DNA from: Chitinophagaceae bacterium
Lineage (GTDB): Bacteria; Bacteroidota; Bacteroidia; Chitinophagales; Chitinophagaceae
Reading direction: 5' to 3'
Assembly (NCBI GenBank): GCA_025455665.1
Contig: JALOMC010000369.1
Span: 531-5,833 of the forward strand
Length of the DNA stretch: 5,303 bases
Part shown: piece after piece, positions 1 to 5,048 of the stretch
How the letters are laid out: every line of letters begins with the position of its first letter
How positions within the stretch are numbered: the first letter of the stretch is position 1
Notes under the pieces: generated by a model
What the model saw: the letters and a program-made list of their open reading frames with translations, nothing else
The model's database searches: none
What the model was told of the DNA's origin: nothing
Translations under genes and position numbers: made by a program

Positions 1-1
1 G

Positions 2-103
2 GTTCGCCTTCTGAATAAAGAAGCAAATGAATTGGTTTCGATTTTTGTAAGCTCGGCAAAGACGGTGAAGAGAAGAATAGATCCCGGTATTGGGAAATCC
101 TAA
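2..103 (+). CDS. C-terminal end of a probable four-helix-bundle protein (partial)
   Basis: An open frame enters from the left edge and ends at TAA 101-103, giving 33 residues. It contains LLNKEANELVSIFVSSAKT, an amphipathic helix that resembles the last helix of the short four-helix-bundle proteins (23S rRNA intervening-sequence / S23 family) common in Bacteroidota. In that family a tail of the form LLxEANELxxIFxxSxKT is usual. The cellular role of these proteins is not well defined, and nothing in this fragment shows one. The gene begins outside the window. Its stop codon lies within the first unit of a 14-base direct repeat. Its position just upstream of paaB suggests it was inserted into or beside the paa cluster, since paaA would normally sit there. 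Only the tail is visible, so the family call rests on one helix. Confidence 0.6.
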   Translation, partial: VRLLNKEANELVSIFVSSAKTVKRRIDPGIGKS

Positions 104-122
104 ATCATCAATCCTAAATCAT
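96..122 (+). repeat. Two-unit tandem direct repeat, 14-base period
   Basis: The 13-mer AATCCTAAATCAT occurs exactly at 96-108 and again at 110-122, with one C between. A degenerate continuation (AATTCATTA) follows. The first unit overlaps the stop codon of the upstream partial gene and the second ends 15 bases before the preferred paaB start. I recall AT-rich ATCCTAAATC-type repeats as common between genes in Bacteroidota genomes. They mark this stretch as intergenic and argue against the TTG at 90 as the paaB start. Confidence 0.75.
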
Positions 123-137
123 AATTCATTATTTGAA

Positions 138-563
138 ATGAACTATATCCAAAAGCTGAACAGGTACGGCGATTATGGTGATAGAGAACCAGCGGGAACG
201 CCTGACCAACAACCTGATAAAGAGAAGCTGGCAAAAACCGAAGCCGGCATGAAAGCCTCCCCTTCCGGGGGAGGTTTGGTGGGGGCCGAGTGGCCGTTGT
301 TCGAAGTATTCATTCGCAGCAAGCAGGGCCTGGACCACAAGCATGTGGGCAGCCTGCATGCGGCCGATGCGCAAATGGCAATGGAGAATGCCCGGGATGT
401 GTACACCCGCCGCCAGGAAGGCGTGAGTATTTGGGTGGTGGAGAGCAAGCACATCCATGCCAGCAACCCCGATGATGCTGCCAGCCTGTACGACCCCGCC
501 AGCGACAAGGTGTACCGGCATCCTACGTTTTACGATTTACCGGATGAGCTGACCCATATGTAA
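138..563 (+). CDS. paaB: Phenylacetyl-CoA epoxidase subunit PaaB, with an unusual N-terminal extension
   Basis: PaaB is a small non-catalytic subunit of the cytoplasmic PaaABCE complex that epoxidises the ring of phenylacetyl-CoA during aerobic phenylacetate breakdown. Residues 51-141 match the family from end to end: EWPLFEVFIRSKQGL (51-65), GSLHAADAQMAMENARD (71-87), YTRRQEGVSIWVV (89-101) and KVYRHPTFY (124-132). The E. coli protein has about 95 residues, so the first 50 residues here are extra. They are polar and low in family resemblance, and residues 39-47 are encoded by a GC-rich hairpin repeat. The start was chosen at ATG 138, which has an AT-rich leader just after the intergenic repeat. 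ATG 249 would give 104 residues, nearer the family length, and is a real alternative. No convincing Shine-Dalgarno site precedes either. paaC follows after a 230-base gap, unusually wide for this operon. Confidence 0.93.
   Translation: MNYIQKLNRYGDYGDREPAGTPDQQPDKEKLAKTEAGMKASPSGGGLVGAEWPLFEVFIRSKQGLDHKHVGSLHAADAQMAMENARDVYTRRQEGVSIWVVESKHIHASNPDDAASLYDPASDKVYRHPTFYDLPDELTHM
253..277. repeat. GC-rich palindromic element in frame within paaB
   Basis: Bases 253-262 (AAGCCTCCCC) can pair with 268-277 (GGGGAGGTTT) around a five-base loop, giving a ten-pair stem with one G-T wobble. It is followed by a G-rich tail, TTGGTGGGGG. The layout (CCTCCCC, short loop, GGGGAGG, then GTGGGG) resembles palindromic intergenic repeats that I recall as frequent in Bacteroidota. 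Here it is translated as part of KASPSGGGLVG if paaB starts at 138 or 249. There is no U-tract, so it is not a terminator. Confidence 0.7.
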
Positions 564-793
564 GCTTGTAGTGAAAAAGTTAATGAGTTGATTGGTTGAT
601 TGTGGGCATTCAACCAACGATCAAATGCAACCTTCCACTGCGCTGTCAAGTCCTTTAAGAGAAATTTGTTATTGCTTATTCATGCCAGATCGGGCGGATA
701 AGTTCATCCAGTGTAGTTGGATAATGATGAAAAAGAGAACATGTTTCTATACCGTAAGTGGCTTAATTTGTTTGTTGCAAAAGTGTGTTTAGT
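564..793. other. Gene-free spacer between paaB and paaC
   Basis: This 230-base stretch is more AT-rich than the flanking genes. It holds one short open frame with no ATG at its head (592-792, 66 codons), rich in Cys and Met and without family resemblance, which I do not call a gene. The reverse strand gives only short broken frames. The left edge carries AGTTGATTGGTTGATTG (586-602), which is repeated inverted beyond the right edge inside paaC (823-839). The spacer could be the remnant of a small inserted element. A TTAATTTG at 762-769 is one base off the Bacteroidota -7 consensus TAnnTTTG but has no good -33 partner, so no promoter is called. Confidence 0.6.
586..602 (+). repeat. Left arm of an inverted repeat flanking the paaB-paaC spacer
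   Basis: AGTTGATTGGTTGATTG lies 22 bases after the paaB stop. Its reverse complement matches 823-839 at 16 of 17 positions. The arms are 220 bases apart, so together they delimit a segment of about 254 bases (586-839), a size like a miniature inverted-repeat element. The motif is low in complexity and may instead be a generic intergenic repeat present in two orientations. Confidence 0.7.
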
Positions 794-1609
794 ATGAATG
801 ACATGCCAATTAACCAATCAACCAGTCAACCAATCAACTATATACTCCATCTCGCCGATGATGCCCTCATCATGAGCCAGCGTCTGAGCGAATGGACCGG
901 CCACGGACCGGTGCTGGAGCAGGATATTGCCCTGACGAACATTGCACTGGACTACCTGGGGCAGGCCAGAAATTTTTATCAGTATGCTGCGCAAAAACAA
1001 AACGAAGCCGAATCTGCCACCGGCCCGCAAGCGCTCCTCCCCGGCGGGGAAGAGCGGAGTGGAGAGGTCACAGAGGATAGCCTCGCCATGCTTCGGCTGG
1101 AGCATGAGTTTAAAAACCACTTACTGGTGGAGCTGCCCAATGGCGATTGGGGGCAAACGGTGCTGAAAGTATTTTTCTTTAGCGCCTACCAAAAACTGCT
1201 GATGCAGCAATTGGTACACTGTACCGATGAACAAGTAAAAGGCATAGCCGAAAAGAGCCTGAAAGAAGTGAGCTACCACCTGCGCTGGAGCCGCGAGTGG
1301 GTGCTGCGCCTGGGCGATGGCACCGCCGAAAGCCATGAACGGATGCGGCTGGCGCTGGAGGCGGTTTGGATGTACACCGGCGAACTGTGTGTGCAGCCCG
1401 ACTACCACCAGGGCTGGGTAGATTACACAGCTATGAAAACCGACTGGATGGAACATGTGCAGCACACCCTGGCGGAGGCTACGCTGGATGCGCCGGTGGC
1501 TGCCGGTTTTCAGTCGGGTGGACTGTACGGCCGGCATACCGAGCACCTGGGCTACCTGCTGGCAGAGATGCAGTATTTGCAGCGAGTATATCCCAATAGC
1601 GAGTGGTAG
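794..1609 (+). CDS. paaC: Phenylacetyl-CoA epoxidase subunit PaaC
   Basis: PaaC is the ferritin-like structural partner of the catalytic subunit PaaA in the ring 1,2-phenylacetyl-CoA epoxidase. Family PaaC proteins keep the helical bundle but not the di-iron site. Conserved blocks, numbered from ATG 794, are SEWTGHGPVLEQDIALTNIA (32-51), GQARNFYQYAA (56-66), then LLVELPNGDW, KEVSYHLRWSREWVLRLGDGT, and the C-terminal HTEHLGYLLAEMQYLQRVYP. The product is 271 residues against about 248 in E. coli. Much of the difference is an extra loop at residues 70-92, part of which is encoded by a GC palindrome. The N-terminus before Y16 is encoded by AACCAATCAAC repeats. GTG 785 and ATG 803 are alternative starts. 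All of them leave the repeat translated, and ATG 794 was chosen as the first ATG. paaD follows after 12 bases. Confidence 0.95.
   Translation: MNDMPINQSTSQPINYILHLADDALIMSQRLSEWTGHGPVLEQDIALTNIALDYLGQARNFYQYAAQKQNEAESATGPQALLPGGEERSGEVTEDSLAMLRLEHEFKNHLLVELPNGDWGQTVLKVFFFSAYQKLLMQQLVHCTDEQVKGIAEKSLKEVSYHLRWSREWVLRLGDGTAESHERMRLALEAVWMYTGELCVQPDYHQGWVDYTAMKTDWMEHVQHTLAEATLDAPVAAGFQSGGLYGRHTEHLGYLLAEMQYLQRVYPNSEW
812..839 (+). repeat. Right arm: two AACCAATCAAC units inside the paaC start region
   Basis: AACCAATCAAC occurs at 812-822 and 828-838, a 16-base period. The second unit with its flanks (823-839) is the inverted partner of 586-602. The array lies within the coding sequence of paaC and encodes the residues NQSTSQPIN just before the conserved YILHLADDALI. 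Confidence 0.8.
1032..1056. repeat. GC-rich palindromic element in frame within paaC
   Basis: Bases 1032-1042 (CGCTCCTCCCC) pair with 1046-1056 (GGGGAAGAGCG) around the loop GGC, with one mismatch (C1037/A1051). A tail, GAGTGGAGAGG, follows at 1057-1067. The core CCTCCCC is shared exactly with the palindrome in paaB (256-262), and both have a G-rich tail. In the paaC frame it reads ALLPGGEERSGEV, exactly where the protein is about 20 residues longer than E. coli PaaC. This fits an intergenic-type repeat that inserted and stayed translatable. Confidence 0.7.
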
Positions 1610-1621
1610 CCGATAGCCTGT

Positions 1622-2167
1622 GTGAAAACAACGCCATCGCAATGCCTTAGCCTTTTACCAAATCAGCAGCCTATTCAACAGCCCGCTACATACCAGCAAG
1701 TACTTGCCATCTTATCGGCGGTGGTCGATCCGGAAATACCGGTGCTCACCATTGAAGACCTGGGCATACTACGCAGCGTGGCCTGGAGCGACGATGCGCA
1801 GCAGTGGATCATCAGCATTACGCCCACGTACAGCGGCTGCCCGGCTACCGATCTCATCAGCACGCAGATACGATTGGCACTGCTGGAGCATGGCATTCGC
1901 AATTTCAGCATCCGGCAAGTACTCAGTCCGGCATGGACAACCGACTGGATGACCGAAGCCGGCAAAGAGAAGCTTCGCCAATACGGCATAGCGCCGCCCG
2001 TGGGCAAGGCCATCGACGAGGCTTTGTTGGAAAACACCATCGTGCCCTGTCCTCGCTGCGGCAGTACCCATACCAAATTAGTGAGTGCCTTCAGCAGCAC
2101 TGCCTGCAAGGCTTTTTACGAGTGTCAGGATTGCCTGGAGCCGTTCGATCATTTCAAGTGTCACTAG
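1622..2167 (+). CDS. paaD: PaaD, phenylacetyl-CoA epoxidase maturation factor (DUF59/MIP18 plus zinc ribbon)
   Basis: PaaD is needed for phenylacetyl-CoA epoxidase activity. It belongs to the DUF59/MIP18 family linked to Fe-S cluster handling and is thought to help mature the complex. The DUF59 signature DPEIPVLTIEDLGILRSV spans residues 36-53, and TPTYSGCPATD (67-77) carries the family cysteine, Cys73. The C-terminal zinc-ribbon-like part has CPRCGS (143-148), Cys162, and Cys168/Cys171 in ECQDCLEPFDHFK, the usual PaaD layout. The 181-residue product is full length. The start is GTG 1622, the only plausible initiator before the conserved core, 12 bases after the paaC stop and in the same frame, so translational coupling is likely. 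The first 20 or so residues are Gln/Pro-rich and not conserved. paaE does not follow. The next gene is convergent, so the cluster ends here. Confidence 0.95.
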   Translation: MKTTPSQCLSLLPNQQPIQQPATYQQVLAILSAVVDPEIPVLTIEDLGILRSVAWSDDAQQWIISITPTYSGCPATDLISTQIRLALLEHGIRNFSIRQVLSPAWTTDWMTEAGKEKLRQYGIAPPVGKAIDEALLENTIVPCPRCGSTHTKLVSAFSSTACKAFYECQDCLEPFDHFKCH

Positions 2168-2169
2168 TG

Positions 2170-2193
2170 CGGCGCCAGCGCAGCCGTTTTTTT
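2170..2193 (+). terminator. Possible weak intrinsic terminator after paaD
   Basis: CGGC (2170-2173) can pair with GCCG (2183-2186), directly followed by seven T residues (2187-2193), three bases after the paaD stop. The stem is only four pairs with a nine-base loop, and a competing pairing TGCG/CGCA (2168-2171 with 2179-2182) exists. It is therefore a marginal candidate. It fits the convergent arrangement, and the T-tract overlaps the stop codon of the opposing gene. Confidence 0.35.
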
Positions 2194-3035
2194 AAAACGC
2201 ATCTGCTTCCCGATAAGCTTTTATCAGCGCCAGTTCCCCTTCTTTGCCTTCGCCGGCTATGCCATGCTCCATGCCCAGTATGCCCTGGTAGCCTTTGCGG
2301 TGCAAATGCCGGAATACATTGCGGTAGTTGATTTCGCCGGTGCCCGGTTCTTTACGGCCGGGGTTGTCGCCAATTTGTATGTAAGCAATTTCCTCCCAGC
2401 ACTTGTCCATATTGGCAATCAGGTTGCCTTCGTTGCGCTGCATGTGATAAATGTCGTACAGTATTTTGCAAGCGGGGCTGCCCACGGCCCGGCATATTTC
2501 GTAGGTCTGATCGCTGTAGCGCAAAAACAAATCCGGATTATCACTCAGCGGCTCCAGTACCATGGTCAGGTTGGCTACGGTCGTAGTTGCCCGGCACTAC
2601 CGTCATCCATTTGGCATTCACCCGTTTGGCTATTTCCACTGCCGTGTGGCAGTCTTTTTTCATTTTGTCCTTCCACTCTTGCTTGCCGGTAGCCAGCGAT
2701 TGTTTCCAATGCCAGCTTTCGCTGGTAATGACAAACACCCCCATGCGCATGCCTAACTTGGCCAGCAGGTTGCCAATGGCTTCCTGCTCTTGCACGGTTC
2801 TGTTCATCATGCCGTTGTCTTCTATGCTTCTGAAGCCGTTGTCGTAGCCAAAGCGAATCTGATCGAGAAAGTTTTTGCCCACGTGCTGTGCAAACATGCC
2901 ATCATGAAAGGCGTAGTCCATCCTGAAGGCCGATGCTGTATTATTGTCTGTCGGGCGGGCTTTTCCATCAAAACCAAAGGCGAGGCCAGCCACGGTAGCC
3001 AGGCTTCCTTTTTGTAAAAATGAACGGCGATGCAT
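2192..3035 (-). pseudogene. Tat-exported hydroxypyruvate-isomerase-like TIM-barrel protein, frame-disrupted
   Basis: Two minus-strand frames together make one protein of the sugar phosphate isomerase / hydroxypyruvate isomerase TIM-barrel family. The first runs from ATG 3033-3035 down to about 2577 and begins MHRRSFLQKG, a twin-arginine export signal. It continues through DYAFHDGMFAQHVGKNF and KWMTVVPGNYDR. The second frame resumes near 2575 with ANLTMVLEPLSDNPDLFLR and runs to TAA at 2192-2194, ending AYREADAF. It keeps the four residues expected to hold the metal: Glu in VLEPLS, Asp in LYDIYH, Gln in YIQIGD and Glu in GMEHG. In relatives as I recall them, about 25-30 residues separate the PGNYDR and TMVLEPLS motifs. 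Here almost none do, so the frame change looks like a small deletion. As read, the first frame yields only 164 residues ending at TGA 2541-2543, without the metal site. It could be a real pseudogene or an assembly error. Confidence 0.85.
3030..3035. promoter_or_regulatory. Interlocked divergent start codons (ATGCAT)
   Basis: The palindrome ATGCAT supplies the plus-strand ATG of the apbE-type gene (3030-3032) and, on the other strand, the ATG of the Tat-signal TIM-barrel gene (3035-3033). The minus-strand start is well fixed by the twin-arginine motif directly after it. The plus-strand start is the only ATG before the signal peptide, although TTG 3045 or 3051 could also serve. The two genes thus have no intergenic space, and each promoter would have to lie inside the other gene. 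No convincing -33/-7 pair was found on either strand. Confidence 0.65.
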
Positions 3036-4070
3036 AGCAATAGTTTGTGGTTGAATGTACGGTGCTTTGCGGTTTGCCTGGCGTTGTTGGCCGTTCAAAA
3101 ACTGCCGGCACAGGCGCATCGATTTACGCAAACGATGCCAAAAATGGGTTCGCCCTTCGCCATTACCATCTGGCATACCGATAGTGCAGCGGCAACAGCG
3201 TGTGTGCACAGCGGCATGCAGTTAGCTGATAGCCTGATTGCCATTTTCAGCGATTATGATTCAACTGCTTTGGTAGGGCGGCTCAATCGGCTGGCAGCCA
3301 GCGAAGCGCTGCAGGTGCCAGCCTTCTTTTACCATTTTTTGCAGCGCTGTCGGATGCTGCAGCAGCGCAGTGCCGGTGCCTTCAATGTAGCCATTGGCCC
3401 GCTCAGCGCCTTGTGGCGGCAGGCCAGGCGCAGCCAGCAGTGGCCCGCCGATAGCATAGTGCAGCAAGCCCGCCATGCCAGCTCGCTACAGCATTGGCAG
3501 CTGCAGCCAAAGGGCTATGCGGTCAAAAAGCTGGAGGCAGCGGCGCGGCTCGATTTTGGGGGCATTGCCAAAGGCTACATAGCGCAGCAGGTGGCCGATG
3601 ATTTGATGCAGCGCGGTGCCACTGCTGTGCTGGTAGATGCCGGCGGCGATCTGGCAGCGGCCGGTGTGCCGCCGGGCCAGCAGGGCTGGCGCATATTGGT
3701 AAACAAGCCGCAAAGCGAAGACACCTGGCCGCAGCCACTGTTGTTGGGTACTGGCCAACGCTTTCGGGCAGTAGCCACCTCCGGCGATTTGTACCAGGGC
3801 ATGCTGCACGAGGGGCAGTTCTATTCGCACATCATCGATCCCGCTACGGGCTACGGAGTACGGCATGGCCGCAATGTGTCGGTGCTGGCCAACGATGCTG
3901 CCACCGCCGATTGGCTGGCTACGGCAGCCAGTATTTTGCCGGCACCACAGGTGCGTAAGCTGTGCAGGCGCTACCGGGCTGCATTCATCATCACCACGCT
4001 GGTGGAGGGAAAAATAATAACTTACCGCTCCGATGATTTTCCGGCGCTACAGCAAAATGAAGAGGAATAA
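3030..4070 (+). CDS. apbE: Exported FAD:protein FMN transferase (ApbE family)
   Basis: ApbE enzymes use FAD and Mg2+ to attach FMN covalently to Ser/Thr of target proteins outside the cytoplasmic membrane. The 346-residue product has a likely Sec signal (hydrophobic FAVCLALLAV at 13-22, cleavage probably after AQA at 29). Family motifs follow in order: MGSPF (39-43), FSDYDSTALVGRLNR (73-87), SAGAFNVAIGPLSALW (114-129), LDFGGIAKGY (174-183), DAGGDL (203-208), ATSGD (249-253), HIIDPATG (267-274) and ATADWLATAA (291-300). Asp294 and Thr298 are the probable Mg2+ ligands by family position. The length is normal and nothing essential seems missing. Its stop abuts the start of the next gene, so the two are surely co-transcribed. 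No DxxSGAT-type flavinylation site is visible in any protein of the window, so its target must lie elsewhere or in the unseen part of the last gene. Confidence 0.93.
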   Translation: MHSNSLWLNVRCFAVCLALLAVQKLPAQAHRFTQTMPKMGSPFAITIWHTDSAAATACVHSGMQLADSLIAIFSDYDSTALVGRLNRLAASEALQVPAFFYHFLQRCRMLQQRSAGAFNVAIGPLSALWRQARRSQQWPADSIVQQARHASSLQHWQLQPKGYAVKKLEAAARLDFGGIAKGYIAQQVADDLMQRGATAVLVDAGGDLAAAGVPPGQQGWRILVNKPQSEDTWPQPLLLGTGQRFRAVATSGDLYQGMLHEGQFYSHIIDPATGYGVRHGRNVSVLANDAATADWLATAASILPAPQVRKLCRRYRAAFIITTLVEGKIITYRSDDFPALQQNEEE

Positions 4071-5030
4071 ATGAACACAGGATTCAGTTTTTTGAGCGCC
4101 CTATTGGTGCTGTGCGGCAGTGCAGGCATGCAAGGGCTGTATGCTCAGGCGCCTGCACAGGCCGATTCAGTGCCGGGCTGCAGCACACCGCTGCGTTTTA
4201 GCTGGTTGCCCGCTGGCAGCTTTAGTATGGGCAGTGCCGCCGGCGCACCCATGGCTGCGGCCAACGAACAGCCGCAACGGCAGGTGAAGCTCAGCGGTTT
4301 TTACATGAGCCAGTACGAAATCACCTGGGAGCAGTACAACGCTTTTGTGCAGGATGAAGCTTTTTCAAGAAATGCGGATGCCGATGCCATTACACGGCCC
4401 AGTCCGCCCTACCTCGATTTTACATTGGGCATGGGCAAAGAAGGCTTTCCGGCCAGCAGCATGCAGCAGTACGGCGCACTCATGTTTTGCAAATGGCTGT
4501 ACCAGCGCACCGGTGTTTTTTACCGGCTGCCTACCGAGGCCGAGTGGGAGTATGCCTGCCGGGCAGGCAGTACGGCAGCATGGAGTGTTGCAAATGATAG
4601 TGCTGCGCTGACTGGCACCGCCTGGTACTACGCCAATAGCCAGCAGAAATACCAACCCGTGGGCCAGAAGGCGCCCAATGCCTGGGGCCTGTACGATATG
4701 ATGGGCAATGTGGCTGAGTGGGTGCTCGATCAGTATGACAGCAGCTATTTGCAAACCGTGGGTGAGGGTGCTAAAGATCCGCTGATTACCCCTACCCGGC
4801 GCAACCCCCGACTAGTGCGGGGCGGCAGCTACCGCGATGCGCCTGAGCAACTGCGCTGCGCCTGCCGTACGCCGGCCAACCCCGTGTGGAACCGCCGCGA
4901 CCCGCAAATACCCAAAAGCAAATGGTGGAATACCGATGCGCCGTTTGTAGGCTTCAGGCTGGTGAAGCCCTGGCCGCAACCCGATACTGCGCAAGTGGAA
5001 GTATTCTTCAACACATATCTCATCAAATAA
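4071..5030 (+). CDS. Secreted SUMF1-fold protein without the FGE cysteine pair
   Basis: This 319-residue product has an N-terminal signal (hydrophobic FSFLSALLVLCGSAG, probable cleavage after YAQA near 27) and one SUMF1 / formylglycine-generating-enzyme-like domain. Landmarks are FSWLPAGSFSMGS (43-55), YMSQYEITWEQYNAFV (78-93), YRLPTEAEWEYACRAGS (151-167), GLYDMMGNVAEWVLD (206-220), LVRGGSYRDAPEQLRCACR (248-266) and FVGFRLV (292-298). True FGE has two catalytic cysteines in GGSxxCxxxxC. Here the first position is Asp (GGSYRD) and the second is not Cys, so formylglycine formation is unlikely. The fold also serves in EgtB/PvdO-type enzymes and in gliding proteins such as GldK, but no specific role can be assigned. 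The start ATG follows the apbE stop with zero spacing, behind AGAGGA (4061-4066). A probable exported oxidoreductase gene starts 18 bases downstream. A lipoprotein signal at Cys15 is possible but a poor match. Confidence 0.9.
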   Translation: MNTGFSFLSALLVLCGSAGMQGLYAQAPAQADSVPGCSTPLRFSWLPAGSFSMGSAAGAPMAAANEQPQRQVKLSGFYMSQYEITWEQYNAFVQDEAFSRNADADAITRPSPPYLDFTLGMGKEGFPASSMQQYGALMFCKWLYQRTGVFYRLPTEAEWEYACRAGSTAAWSVANDSAALTGTAWYYANSQQKYQPVGQKAPNAWGLYDMMGNVAEWVLDQYDSSYLQTVGEGAKDPLITPTRRNPRLVRGGSYRDAPEQLRCACRTPANPVWNRRDPQIPKSKWWNTDAPFVGFRLVKPWPQPDTAQVEVFFNTYLIK

Positions 5031-5048
5031 AAAATACAACTGAGCCAT

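Noticed and set aside
90..137. TTG start at 90 giving a longer PaaB
   Set aside because: This stretch overlaps the end of the upstream frame and encodes the 14-base intergenic repeat; the ATG at 138 is a better start.
253..285. Intrinsic terminator inside paaB
   Set aside because: The hairpin is followed by a G-rich run rather than T residues, and the reading frame continues through it into the conserved PaaB core.
592..792. A 66-codon plus-strand open frame between paaB and paaC
   Set aside because: It starts at TTG, has a Cys/Met-rich sequence with no family resemblance, lies in an AT-rich spacer bounded by inverted repeats, and overlaps the alternative paaC start.
1804..2331. A 175-codon plus-strand frame overlapping paaD and the isomerase
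   Set aside because: It is a shadow frame of paaD: the paaD frame carries every conserved motif, while this one has no recognisable domain.
2561..2591. Programmed ribosomal frameshift in the isomerase gene
   Set aside because: No slippery heptamer or supporting structure is apparent at the junction, and a block of conserved protein seems to be missing, which frameshifting would not explain.
3036..3209. A longer minus-strand N-terminus for the TIM-barrel gene (start at 3209)
   Set aside because: The added 58 residues are Arg/Cys-rich and lie opposite the apbE signal-peptide region; the twin-arginine signal fixes the start at 3035.
4071..5030. A genuine formylglycine-generating (sulfatase-activating) enzyme
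   Set aside because: The catalytic cysteine pair of the GGSxxCxxxxC motif is absent, and no sulfatase gene is in the window.
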